From Rhodocyclaceae bacterium (GTDB lineage: Bacteria; Pseudomonadota; Gammaproteobacteria; Burkholderiales; Rhodocyclaceae): a stretch of 64,000 nt of DNA. Both the position numbers and the translations under genes were made by a program. The stretch is taken from contig JADFDU010000052.1 of the NCBI GenBank assembly GCA_018262775.1, positions 1 through 64,000 of the forward strand. Direction: 5' to 3'. Under the pieces are notes generated by a model that saw only the letters and a list, made by a program, of their open reading frames with translations, was not told the DNA's origin and did not search any database. Positions 41,079-51,453 of this stretch are shown here, in pieces. The first letter of the stretch is position 1; every line of letters starts with the position of its first letter.

Positions 41079-41165
41079 GCCGGGATGGCGGAATTGGTAG
41101 ACGCAGCGGACTCAAAATCCGCCGGTGGCAACACTGTGGGGGTTCGATTCCCCCTCCCGGCACCA
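41079..41165 (+). tRNA. tRNA-Leu (anticodon CAA)
   Basis: 87 bases. Acceptor GCCGGGA pairs with TCCCGGC, discriminator A and encoded CCA. Anticodon stem GCGGA/TCCGC encloses the loop CTCAAAA, giving anticodon CAA (reads UUG). It has the long variable arm of class II tRNAs and a T-loop GGTTCGATTCC. The CCA end is genomic. Confidence 0.95.
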
Positions 41166-41185
41166 AACACGAGAATGAGAACGAA

Positions 41186-41203
41186 CCCGCTTCGGGGCTT
41201 TTT
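41186..41203 (+). terminator. Terminator after tRNA-Leu
   Basis: CCCG-CTT-CGGG hairpin followed by a run of five T. Short stem, but well placed 20 bases after the tRNA end and before the nirS promoter. Confidence 0.55.
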
Positions 41204-41222
41204 GCCAGGGCAGCCTGTTAGT

Positions 41223-41236
41223 TTGATAAAAATCAA
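41223..41236 (+). promoter_or_regulatory. Perfect FNR/DNR box upstream of the first nirS
   Basis: TTGATAAAAATCAA, the consensus TTGAT-N4-ATCAA, centred 114 bp before the nirS ATG at 41344. This is the site recognised by oxygen- or NO-sensing Crp/Fnr regulators. The -10 expected 42 bp from its centre is poor, so the promoter may need strong activation. Confidence 0.85.
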
Positions 41237-41343
41237 GGAAGCATGCCTGCAATCAGCAGAACCTTGCGTTAGCTCAAAAAACCGTAATTTTGGGGTCCAT
41301 TTCTTTTTATTGTTATTGCGTTCTTCGTTGAGGGAGAAAACAC

Positions 41344-43050
41344 ATGCAGAAACGTAATTCGATTACCGGTTCCCTGCGCCTTGCGGCCCTGCCGATGGCG
41401 CTGGTGGGTCTTTTCAATGTCGCCTATGCGCAGCAACCGGACGCGGCTGCAGCAACTGCGATGACGACGGATGAGAAGGCGGCTGCCAAGAAAGTCTACT
41501 TCGAGCGTTGTGCCGGCTGCCACGGTGTGTTGCGCAAGGGCGCCACCGGCAAGAATCTGGAGCCGCACTGGTCGAAGAAACTCGCGGATGGATCCACCCA
41601 GGAGGGCGGCACGCTCAAGCTGGGCCAGAGCCGCCTGGAAAAAATCATTGGCTTCGGTACCGAAGGCGGGATGGTGAACTTCGATGACATTCTGACCAAA
41701 GACGAGATTTCACTGATGGCGAAGTACATCCAGAACACGCCCGATGTACCGCCCGAATACAGTCTCAAGGAGACCATGGATTCGTGGAAGGTGATGGTGC
41801 CGGTCAAGGATCGCCCCACCAGGCAGATGAACAAGTTCAACCTCAAGAACATGTTCTCGGTCACTTTGCGCGACACCGGTGAAGTGGCCCTGATCGATGG
41901 CGACACCAAGGAAATCCGCAGCATCGTCAAGACGGGGTATGCCGTGCATATTTCCCGGCTGTCGAAGTCTGGCCGCTACATCTATGTAATCGGACGTGAC
42001 GGACGCCTGTCGCTGATCGACCTGTGGATGGAAAAACCTGCGGTGGTTGCTGAAGTCAAGATTGGCTTCGATGCCCGCTCGGTCGATACCTCCAAATTCA
42101 AGGGATTCGAGGACAAGTATGCAGTGGCGGGTTCCTATTGGCCGCCCCAGTACGTCATCATGGATGGCGATACGCTGAAACCGCGCAAGGTTATCAGCAC
42201 GCGTGGCATGACGGTCGATGGCGAATATCACCCCGAACCTCGTGTGGCCTCGATCGTGTCGTCCGAGATCAAGCCTGAGTGGGTCATCAACATCAAGGAA
42301 ACCGGCCAGATCCTGCTGGTCGATTATTCGGATATTGAAAACCTGAAGACGACCACCATCGCTTCCGCCAAGTTCCTGCATGACGGCGGCTGGGATGCCA
42401 CGAAGCGTTACTTCCTGGTTGCGGCCAATGCCTCGAACAAGATCGCTGCGGTTGATACCAAGCTCGGCAAGTTGGCTGCCCTGATCGATGTGAAGAAGCT
42501 CCCGCACCCGGGGCGTGGCGCCAACTTCGTGCATCCGCAGTTCGGCCCCGTCTGGGCGACCGGACACCTCGGTTCCGATGTCGTGACGCTGATCAGTACC
42601 CCATCCGACAATCCTAAGAATGCCAAGTACAAGAAGTACAACTGGACGGTGGTCCAGGAAATGAAACACGTCCCGGGCAACCTCTTCGTCAAGACCCACC
42701 CGAAGTCCAAGCATTTCTGGGCTGACGCGCCGCAGAACCCGGAAAAAGAGCTTGCCGAGTCGGTAGCAGTTTGGGATATGGCTGACCTGTCCAAGCCGAA
42801 GAAGATCATCAATGTTTTCAAGGACTCGGGTCTGCCGGAAACCAAGGCCACCAAACGCGCCGTGCATCCCGAGTACAGCGCCGATGGTTCTGAAGTATGG
42901 ATATCCCTGTGGGGTGGCAAGACTGACCAATCGGCCATCGTGGTCTATGACGACAAGACGCTCGCCGTGAAAAAGGTGATCACCGATCCGAAGATGATTA
43001 CCCCGACCGGCAAGTTCAACGTCTATAACACGCAACACGATATCTACTGA
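41344..43050 (+). CDS. nirS: Cytochrome cd1 nitrite reductase, divergent copy
   Basis: 568 residues, signal peptide (AYA-Q, about 29). The c domain has C56-A-G-C59-H60 with the probable axial Met110 (EGGM). The eight-bladed d1 domain has the proximal His202 (TGYAVHISR) and the catalytic His346 (FLHDGG) and His388 (PHPGRG), and ends [13 protein letters not shown]. All heme and catalytic residues are kept, so it should reduce nitrite to NO in the periplasm. Compared with the second copy (46100-47827) it lacks the N-terminal arm of about 20 residues and has 13 extra residues between His60 and Met110. It is preceded by a perfect FNR/DNR box and followed by a cytochrome and nirI. Confidence 0.93.
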   Translation: MQKRNSITGSLRLAALPMALVGLFNVAYAQQPDAAAATAMTTDEKAAAKKVYFERCAGCHGVLRKGATGKNLEPHWSKKLADGSTQEGGTLKLGQSRLEKIIGFGTEGGMVNFDDILTKDEISLMAKYIQNTPDVPPEYSLKETMDSWKVMVPVKDRPTRQMNKFNLKNMFSVTLRDTGEVALIDGDTKEIRSIVKTGYAVHISRLSKSGRYIYVIGRDGRLSLIDLWMEKPAVVAEVKIGFDARSVDTSKFKGFEDKYAVAGSYWPPQYVIMDGDTLKPRKVISTRGMTVDGEYHPEPRVASIVSSEIKPEWVINIKETGQILLVDYSDIENLKTTTIASAKFLHDGGWDATKRYFLVAANASNKIAAVDTKLGKLAALIDVKKLPHPGRGANFVHPQFGPVWATGHLGSDVVTLISTPSDNPKNAKYKKYNWTVVQEMKHVPGNLFVKTHPKSKHFWADAPQNPEKELAESVAVWDMADLSKPKKIINVFKDSGLPETKATKRAVHPEYSADGSEVWISLWGGKTDQSAIVVYDDKTLAVKKVITDPKMITPTGKFNVYNTQHDIY

Positions 43051-43072
43051 TTGTCATCCGGCAGTTTGGCAC

Positions 43073-43095
43073 TCCGGGGGCCTTGCGCCCCCGGA
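43073..43095 (+). other. Strong hairpin after the first nirS, without T-run
   Basis: TCCGGGGGC pairs with GCCCCCGGA over a five-base loop. There is no T-run, so it may block 3' exonucleases or attenuate rather than end transcription, leaving more nirS than downstream message. The second nirS instead has a similar GC hairpin with a long T-run. Confidence 0.55.
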
Positions 43096-43124
43096 TGCTT
43101 CAATGTGTAACCAAGGAGTTGAAC

Positions 43125-43991
43125 ATGCAAAAATTGATCACTGCATCTGCTATCGGCCTGGTGCTTGCGCTGGGCGCGAGCGGGACGATGGCGGCGCCCG
43201 ATTGGAGCAAGACGCCTAGCAAGAAGATCACCGTGTTCTATCCGGGCGTGTCACCGATCGAATGGGTTACCAAGGGCACCGAGCATGGCGGTGCGCGGGG
43301 ACTGAAGAAGGGCGAGACTTGTGCCGGATGCCATGACGAGGAAACGGCCGACATGGGCAAGAAGATGGTGACCGGCCAGAAGATCGAGCCGAAGCCCATC
43401 AAGGGCAAGGCCGGATCGATACCGGTGACCGTACAAGCGGCGCATGACGGTACCAACCTGTATCTGCGCTTCTCATGGAAACAGCCGGCGGGTGGCGCTG
43501 AAAAAATGGACAAAGACAATCAGGTCAAGTTGGCCGTGATGTTCGAAGACAACAAGGTGGAGCGCGCCAATCAATCCGGTTGCTGGGAAACCTGCCATCA
43601 GGATGCCCGCACCATGCCGGACGCCAAGGATGACAAGAAGACCAAATACATCGTCGGCAGCGATGTCAAGAGCGGCAAGTTCTACGATCTGATCCAGTGG
43701 GCCAGCAAGGGCGCCAAGCACGATGGATATGTTGCTGACAAGCGTGTGATGGAGGGCGGCAAGGCGTTGGTTGATGCCAAGGGCGAGAAGAAAGGCGACG
43801 AATGGGTCGTCACCTTTACCCGCAAGCTTGCCGGTGGCGGCGAGGGCGACATTGCCATGACGGCCGGCAAGACCTACAACTTCGGCTTTGCCATCCACGA
43901 CGACTACACCGTCGGTCGCTTTCATCAAGTATCGCTTGGCTATACGCTGGGCATCGATGCCAAGGCGGATATCACTGCGGCCAAGCAGTAG
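43125..43991 (+). CDS. Periplasmic c-type cytochrome, ethylbenzene-dehydrogenase-related domain
   Basis: 288 residues from the ATG at 43125 behind AAGGAG. Signal peptide with cleavage at MAA-P. There is one classical heme site, CAGCH near residue 66, and one CWETCH (C-x3-CH) near residue 148. The VTVQAAHDGTNLYLRFSWKQP segment and the C-terminal GKTYNFGFAIHDDYTVGRFHQVSLGYTLG are the EB_dh/cytochrome c-552 fold. Placed between nirS and nirI, it is a likely electron donor or partner for the nitrite reductase. The CX3CH motif recurs in this family but does not prove a second heme. Confidence 0.8.
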   Translation: MQKLITASAIGLVLALGASGTMAAPDWSKTPSKKITVFYPGVSPIEWVTKGTEHGGARGLKKGETCAGCHDEETADMGKKMVTGQKIEPKPIKGKAGSIPVTVQAAHDGTNLYLRFSWKQPAGGAEKMDKDNQVKLAVMFEDNKVERANQSGCWETCHQDARTMPDAKDDKKTKYIVGSDVKSGKFYDLIQWASKGAKHDGYVADKRVMEGGKALVDAKGEKKGDEWVVTFTRKLAGGGEGDIAMTAGKTYNFGFAIHDDYTVGRFHQVSLGYTLGIDAKADITAAKQ

Positions 43992-44150
43992 GTGGGTACC
44001 CCGGAAAATTTTTCGGAGTATCCGTATGGCGCGTTGAAGTAGCTTGTTCGGGATTCAGCAGAACTGTAGTAGCGGCTTTTGCTTTTCTGCAGGCAATGCG
44101 GATAAACTCCGCCGGCGATCGAATAGCGTATTCCGTCAAATATTGAAGAA

Positions 44151-45979
44151 ATGTTGATCACCCGCCTACTCAGGCTGTTCGTTGTATTGTGTGGCGTGGC
44201 AGGCCTTGCCCAGGCTGCCGACTTGTCAGACGCCTACCCGCAGGTGCGCGGCATTTTTCCCGATGCCGAAGCTTACGGCGACTTCGAAGGTGCGCCGCCT
44301 TCTGCCGTCGCATACCGGGAAGGCAGGCCGATCGGTTATGTTTTTCTGACCGAGGATGTGCTGCGCATTCCGGCGTACTCCGGCAAGCCGATCAATACCA
44401 TGGTGGGGCTCGACCTTGATGGGCGCATCGCTGGCCTTTCCATCGTCAATCACGACGAACCCATCCTCGCCGTCGGCATCACGCCGGAGCGGCTGAATCG
44501 CTACATCGCCCAGTACGAAAACAGGTCGGTTTTCGACAAGATCATCATCGGCGCCAAGCGGGAAGGCCATGTCGCCATCGACGGCATCACCGGGGCCACC
44601 ATTACGGTCATGGTCGAGAATGCCACAGTGATGCGTTCGGCCAGGATGGTGGCGGAAGCACGCGGTATCCGCAGTGCCGGTCCGTCTGCGACAAGCCGAA
44701 ACGGCGGAGCGGAAGTGACGCCATCGCAGACCCTGCCGCCGGGGTTAAAACAGGATGCTGCGATGCCAGTGCCGGCGGAACCTGCGGTGCAGGCCACGGT
44801 AGCCGAATCGAAGCCGTCCCGGGCAGAAGCGCCGCGGGCTGTCGCCATTGTGCCGTCCGAGAAGCCTGCGGCTGCGGCGAAATGGGTATCGCCTTCGCAG
44901 CGAATGCAGGCGGTCGCGCCGCCCCCGACCTGGTCTCCGCCACAGAAGTTCTGGTCCCCGCCAGACAGACCAGGCGCACGGACGCCGATGCGGGAGGAGC
45001 CGGACTGGATCGCCATCTGGCAGAACCGCGCCTTTGATATCGCGGTTCTGGTGATCGGCCTGGTCGCACTGTCCTTCATCCTCATTTTTCAGGACTGGTT
45101 GGTCAAGTATCCAGTTGCGTTGATTTACGTGCGCAACGGCTTTCAGGTCTATACCCTTTTCTTCATCGGCTGGTGGGGTCTGGCGCAACTGTCCGTGATC
45201 AATGTGCTGACCTTCGTCAATTCCGTCATGCAAGGATTCCACTGGGAGAATTTTCTCATCGACCCCATGCTGTTCATCCTTTGGGGATTCGTGGCCATGA
45301 CGCTCCTGCTGTGGGGGCGGGGTGTCTATTGCGGCTGGCTATGCCCATTCGGGGCGTTGCAGGAGCTGATCCTGATCGCCTCGCGCAAGTTGAAGCTTCC
45401 CGAAGTCGAATTCAGCAATGCGGTCCATGAACGCCTCGTGGCGCTCAAGTACATCATCCTGATCCTGCTTTTCGGCGTTTCATTGCAGTCCATCGCGGAC
45501 GCCGCCTGGTATGCGGAAGTCGAACCGTTCAAGACCGTGATCTCGATGCGCTTCCAGCGCGAGTGGAACTATGTCCTCTATGCCGTCATCCTCATCGGTG
45601 TGGCGGCAGTGAATAGAAAGTTCTATTGCAAATACCTGTGCCCGCTTGGGGCGGCGCTGGCCATCCCGGGCCGTTTCCGGCTGTTCGAGTGGTGGCTGCG
45701 GCGGCGCAAGGAATGCGGCAAACCCTGTCAGGTTTGCGCCAATCACTGTTCCGTGCGAGCCATCCGCCCGACTGGCGAAATCAATGCCAACGAATGCCAT
45801 TACTGCCTCGACTGCCAGGTCATCTACTACAACGACAAGGTCTGCCTGCCGTTGATCGACCGCCGCAAGCGTCGCGAGCAACAGCACGCCAGAGGTCGGG
45901 AAGGTGAGGCCGGAAACCCTAATAATAAGATGGATACCTCCAGCAGGCATTCCACCGACATGCACACGACAGATAAACA

Positions 45980-45983
<4 letters not shown>
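44151..45983 (+). CDS. nirI: NirI/NosR-family flavin and iron-sulfur membrane protein
   Basis: 610 residues. Signal peptide, periplasmic FMN-binding domain with the covalent flavin motif GITGATIT (145-152), then an unusually long Pro/Ala-rich linker (about 172-290) before the membrane part. Six membrane helices carry the NosR-type CGWLCPFG and CKYLCPLG, followed by two 4Fe-4S sites (CGKPCQVCANHC; CHYCLDC) in the cytoplasmic tail, which ends in a His/Thr/Asp-rich stretch. NirI proteins are needed for nirS expression or function; NosR supports N2O reductase. With nirS on both sides and no nos genes, nirI is preferred. A Crp/Fnr box overlaps its stop codon. Confidence 0.85.
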
Positions 45984-47827
<1,844 letters not shown>

Positions 47828-47833
47828 TCTGAA

Positions 47834-47882
47834 CCGGCGCAAGCCGGCGAGAGCGGGGGCCTGCGGGCCCCCGTTTTTTTTT
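47834..47882 (+). terminator. Terminator of the canonical nirS
   Basis: A small CCGGC-GCAA-GCCGG hairpin (47834-47847) is followed by CGGGGGCC/GGCCCCCG with a TGCG loop (47854-47873) and nine T. A textbook intrinsic terminator. Confidence 0.92.
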
Positions 47883-47951
47883 GATTCCAGTCACTATGCT
47901 TGACGTCGATATGCCTGGCGCGGGCAACACATAAAACTTCATTTCCGTTTT

Positions 47952-47965
47952 TTGATAAATATCAA
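47952..47965 (+). promoter_or_regulatory. Perfect FNR/DNR box upstream of nirC
   Basis: TTGATAAATATCAA. It is centred 46 bp before the ATG at 48005, so an activator-dependent start would leave almost no leader; this favours the in-frame ATG at 48020 for nirC. It should drive nirCFDLGHJN. Confidence 0.85.
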
Positions 47966-48004
47966 CGCATTGAGCGTCTGCGACAGGCATCCTGCTTCTT
48001 GACA

Positions 48005-48364
48005 ATGACCCGCCTGCGCATGACCCATATTCTCGACAGGGTGCTTGCCACCCTGTTTTTGTTTCATCTGTTGCCTGCCGTTTCGCTGGCGGCCGACCCG
48101 GCGCCCGAACGGGTGCGGGAACTGGTGCGCATGGTGCGTGAGGATTGCGGCTCCTGCCATGGCCTGACGCTGAAGGGCGGCCTCGGCCCGCCGCTGCTGC
48201 CGGATGCCCTGCGCGAGAAACCGGTGGAATCACTCCGGTATACTGTGCTCCTCGGTCGGCCGGGCACACCCATGCCGCCCTGGAACGCATTCATGAGCGA
48301 AGCCGAAGCCGACTGGATCGTGCGCCAGCTCTTGGCCGGGTTTCCCGAAGAGGAACGCAAATGA
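48005..48364 (+). CDS. nirC: NirC, small c-type cytochrome
   Basis: 119 residues from 48005, or 114 from 48020. Signal peptide (SLA-A), one heme site CGSCH near residue 49 and the distal Met in GTPMPPWNAF. In Pseudomonas, NirC serves the last steps of heme d1 making or NirS maturation as an electron carrier. First gene of the d1 operon; it overlaps nirF by 4 bases. Confidence 0.85.
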   Translation: MTRLRMTHILDRVLATLFLFHLLPAVSLAADPAPERVRELVRMVREDCGSCHGLTLKGGLGPPLLPDALREKPVESLRYTVLLGRPGTPMPPWNAFMSEAEADWIVRQLLAGFPEEERK

Positions 48365-49530
48365 AGCCCCTGTTTTCCATCCTCGCCGCCCTGCTGCTTG
48401 CGGCCTGCTCCGGCGCCAGCCTGCGCGGCACGGGCGACCTCGGCATCGTCATCGAGCGCGCCAGCGGCAGCGTGGCGGTGATCGATTCCAGTGCGAAGAG
48501 CATTCTCGGCCGGGTTGCGGGACTGGGCGATCTCTCGCACGCCTCCGCTGTTTATTCGCGCGACGGGCGTTACGCCTACGTGTTCGGGCGGGATGGCGGG
48601 TTGACCAAGGTCGATCTGCTCGAACAGCGCATCGCCAGACGCATCCTCCAGGCAGGCAATTCCATTGGCGGCGCGATTTCGCAGGACGGCCGCCTGGTCG
48701 CCGCGCAGAATTATCAGCCGGGCGGGGTGAAGGTGTTCGATGCCGATACCCTGGAACTGCTGGCCGACATCCCTACGGAATTCGGCGAGGCGAAGCAGCG
48801 CTCCAAGGTGGTGGGGCTGGCTGACGTACCCGGCAACAAATTTGTCTTCGCCCTGTTCGATGCCGGTGAAATCTGGGTCGCCGACCTCTCAACGCCGCGT
48901 CAGCCCAAGGTGACGAAATTTCGCAACATCGGCAAGCAGCCCTACGACGGGCTGGTGACGCCGGATGGGCGCCATTACCTGGCCGGCCTTTTCGGCGAGG
49001 ACGGCATCGCCATGGTCGACCTGTGGCAGCCGGAGCAGGGCGCGCGCAAGATTCTCTCCGGCTACGGCAAGGGCACGGAAAAACTGCCAGTGTTCAAGAT
49101 GCCGCACTTGCGCGGCTGGGCCGTTGCCGGCGGGCGTGCCTACCTGCCTGCCATCGGCAAGCACGAGGTGCTGGTGGTTGACACCACGACCTGGCAGGAA
49201 GTCGGCCGCATCCCTGTCCAAGGACAGCCGGTATTCGTCATGGCGCGGCCGGACGGCCGCCAGATCTGGGTAAATTTCGCCTTTCCCGACTATAGCCATG
49301 TACAGGTTATCGACACGCTCGAGCAGAAGGTCGTGCAGATGCTCTCACCCGGCAAGGCCGTGCTGCACATGGAATTCACGCCGCGTGGGGAAAACGTCTG
49401 GATCTCGGCGCGTGACGACAACCGCGTGACCATTTACGACACTGCCAGTTTCACAAAGTTGGCGGAACTGTCGTTGCAGAAACCTTCGGGCATTTTCTTC
49501 ACCAGCCGCGCCGCGCGCATCGGCTTCTAG
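48361..49530 (+). CDS. nirF: NirF, heme d1 biosynthesis lipoprotein
   Basis: 389 residues. Lipobox LAAC at residues 13-16 predicts a lipid-anchored periplasmic protein. The body is an eight-bladed d1-like propeller without the c domain: GDLGIVIERASGSVAVID, YVFGRDGGLTKVDLLEQ, and VLHMEFTPRGENVWISARDDN. NirF is the dehydrogenase or d1-carrier acting late in heme d1 synthesis. It overlaps nirC by 4 bases and is followed 6 bases later by nirDL. Confidence 0.93.
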   Translation: MKPLFSILAALLLAACSGASLRGTGDLGIVIERASGSVAVIDSSAKSILGRVAGLGDLSHASAVYSRDGRYAYVFGRDGGLTKVDLLEQRIARRILQAGNSIGGAISQDGRLVAAQNYQPGGVKVFDADTLELLADIPTEFGEAKQRSKVVGLADVPGNKFVFALFDAGEIWVADLSTPRQPKVTKFRNIGKQPYDGLVTPDGRHYLAGLFGEDGIAMVDLWQPEQGARKILSGYGKGTEKLPVFKMPHLRGWAVAGGRAYLPAIGKHEVLVVDTTTWQEVGRIPVQGQPVFVMARPDGRQIWVNFAFPDYSHVQVIDTLEQKVVQMLSPGKAVLHMEFTPRGENVWISARDDNRVTIYDTASFTKLAELSLQKPSGIFFTSRAARIGF

Positions 49531-49536
49531 CGCATC

Positions 49537-50529
49537 ATGGATTCCCTCGACTTCCGTCTGATCAACGAATTCCAGCGTGACTTTCCGCTGGAATCGCAGC
49601 CCTTCGCGGAGATTGCTTATCGGCTGTGCACCGATGAGGAAACTATTCTTGCGGACTTGCAGCGCCTGCAGGCAGAAGGTGTGGTGAGTCGTGTCGGCGC
49701 CGTCTTCGCGCCGCGCCGCATCGGTGCCAGCACGCTGGCGGCGCTGGCGGCGCCGCGGGGACAATTGGAAGCGGTGGCGGCACGCGTCAGCGCGCGGCCC
49801 GAGGTCAATCACAACTACGAGCGCGAACATCGCTACAACCTGTGGTTTGTCGCCACCGCAAGCGACGAGGCACACCTGGCAGAAACCCTGGCCGCCATCG
49901 AACACGATAGCGGCTATCAGGTCATCTCGCTGCCGCTGGAGCATGAGTTCTACATCGATCTCGGTTTCGATCTTGCCGGCGTCTGCAAGGCGCCATCTTC
50001 CATGCGCCGCATCGAGGCCGGCGCCCTGCGCGAACTGACTTTGCCGGAACAGAAACTGATGGGCGTGCTGCAGCACGGCCTTGACCTTGTGCCGCAGCCA
50101 TTCGCACGGCTCGGCGAGCAGGCAGGCCTGGACGAGGCGGAGGTCATCGCCACACTCAAGCGCTGGCGCGGCGAGGGACTGATCAAGCGCTTCGGCGTCG
50201 TCGTGCGCCACCACGAACTCGGCTATACCGCCAACGCCATGGTCGTCTGGGATTTGCCGGACGACGAGGTGGAACGTATCGGCACGGCGCTTGCCGCCGA
50301 ACCGGAAGTGACGCTGTGCTACCGCCGCCGCCGCCACGCACCGGAATGGCCCTACAACCTGTTCTGCATGATTCACGGGCGTGCCCGCGGCGAGGTTGAG
50401 GCTGCCGCCGAGTCGCTGCGCCAGCGCCACGGCTTGTCGCAGGTGCCGTATTCAATCCTCTTCTCGCGCCGCCGCTTCAAACAGCGTGGCGCCCACTACG
50501 TCTCGCAGGCCGAAGCTGCCCATGGATGA
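49537..50529 (+). CDS. nirDL: NirDL, fused siroheme decarboxylase subunits
   Basis: 330 residues, two Lrp/AsnC-like repeats. The NirD-like half (1-165) has RVGAVFAPRRIGASTLAAL and the active-site-type NHNYEREHRYNLWFV; the NirL-like half (166-330) has KRFGVVVRHHELGYTANAMVVWD and CYRRRRHAPEWPYNLFCMIHG. The family decarboxylates siroheme to 12,18-didecarboxysiroheme. In Pseudomonas the two are separate genes; here and in many betaproteobacteria they are one. It overlaps nirG by 8 bases. Confidence 0.92.
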   Translation: MDSLDFRLINEFQRDFPLESQPFAEIAYRLCTDEETILADLQRLQAEGVVSRVGAVFAPRRIGASTLAALAAPRGQLEAVAARVSARPEVNHNYEREHRYNLWFVATASDEAHLAETLAAIEHDSGYQVISLPLEHEFYIDLGFDLAGVCKAPSSMRRIEAGALRELTLPEQKLMGVLQHGLDLVPQPFARLGEQAGLDEAEVIATLKRWRGEGLIKRFGVVVRHHELGYTANAMVVWDLPDDEVERIGTALAAEPEVTLCYRRRRHAPEWPYNLFCMIHGRARGEVEAAAESLRQRHGLSQVPYSILFSRRRFKQRGAHYVSQAEAAHG

Positions 50530-50965
50530 ACTCGACCGCCGCATCATCAATGCCCTGCAGGGTGGCTTTCCGATCTGCGACGAGCCCTACCGCGAGGTCG
50601 CGGAGCAGCTCGGCATCGCCGCGCATGAACTGATCGAGCGCCTTGGGCGCATGCTGGGAGAGAAGACGCTGACGCGCTTCGGCCCGATGTTCCAGGTCGA
50701 GCGCATGGGCGGGGCCTTCGTGCTGGCTGCGCTGGCCGTGCCCGAGGCGGATTACGAGCGCGTGGCGGCGGCGGTGAACGCCCAACCCGAAGTGGCGCAC
50801 AACTATCGTCGCGAGCATGCGCTGAACATGTGGTTCGTCCTGGCCACTGAAACTCCCGAGGGCATTCCCGCGGCAATCGACAAGATCGAACGGGCCACCG
50901 GTCTTGCGGCCTACGCCTTCCCCAAGCTGAAAGAGTATTTCGTCGAGATGAAATTGGCGGCATGA
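50522..50965 (+). CDS. nirG: NirG, siroheme decarboxylase subunit
   Basis: 147 residues from the ATG at 50522, starting within the nirDL end. It has a winged-helix start (MDELDRRIINALQGGFPICDEPY) and the decarboxylase segment AHNYRREHALNMWFVLATE. It pairs with NirH in the NirDLGH complex. It overlaps nirH by 4 bases. Confidence 0.9.
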   Translation: MDELDRRIINALQGGFPICDEPYREVAEQLGIAAHELIERLGRMLGEKTLTRFGPMFQVERMGGAFVLAALAVPEADYERVAAAVNAQPEVAHNYRREHALNMWFVLATETPEGIPAAIDKIERATGLAAYAFPKLKEYFVEMKLAA

Positions 50966-51453
50966 TGGAAGCGATGGCCCTGGACGCGGACGACCGTCGC
51001 CTGATCGTGGCGACGCAGGGGGGTCTGCCGCTGGCACCGCGGCCATACCATGTGCTCGCCGCTCAGCTCGGCCTGGCGGCGGAGGAAGTGATGGCGCGCC
51101 TGCAGCGTCTGCTCGACACCGGCGTCATCCGCCGCATCGGCGCCGTGCCTAACCACTACGCCCTTGGCTACAGCGCCAATGGCATGAGCGTGTGGGACGT
51201 ACCCGACGCGCGCATCGACGCGCTCGGCGAGGCCGTCGGGCGCCTGCCCTTCGTTACCCACTGCTACCACCGCCCGCGCGCCCTGCCGCTGTGGCCTTAC
51301 AACCTGTTCGCCATGGTGCATGGCAAGAGCCGCGATGAGGTGGAGGCCGAGGTCGGGCAGATCGCTGCGTTGCTTGGCGCCGAGTGCCGCGCCCACGACG
51401 TGCTCTACAGCAGCCGGATACTCAAGAAGACCGGCTTGCGCATCGGAGGTTGA
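50962..51453 (+). CDS. nirH: NirH, siroheme decarboxylase subunit
   Basis: 163 residues. It has RRIGAVPNHYALGYSANGMSVWD and CYHRPRALPLWPYNLFAMVHGKS, the NirL/NirH-type active-site segment. It acts with NirG. Its stop is followed directly by the GTG of nirJ. Confidence 0.9.
   Translation: MMEAMALDADDRRLIVATQGGLPLAPRPYHVLAAQLGLAAEEVMARLQRLLDTGVIRRIGAVPNHYALGYSANGMSVWDVPDARIDALGEAVGRLPFVTHCYHRPRALPLWPYNLFAMVHGKSRDEVEAEVGQIAALLGAECRAHDVLYSSRILKKTGLRIGG

Noticed and set aside
43992-44150. CCGGAAAATTTTTCGG near 44000 as a terminator
   Set aside because: The arms are imperfect, the stem is A/T-rich and there is no T-run after it. nirI is probably read from the same message or from an unseen promoter.
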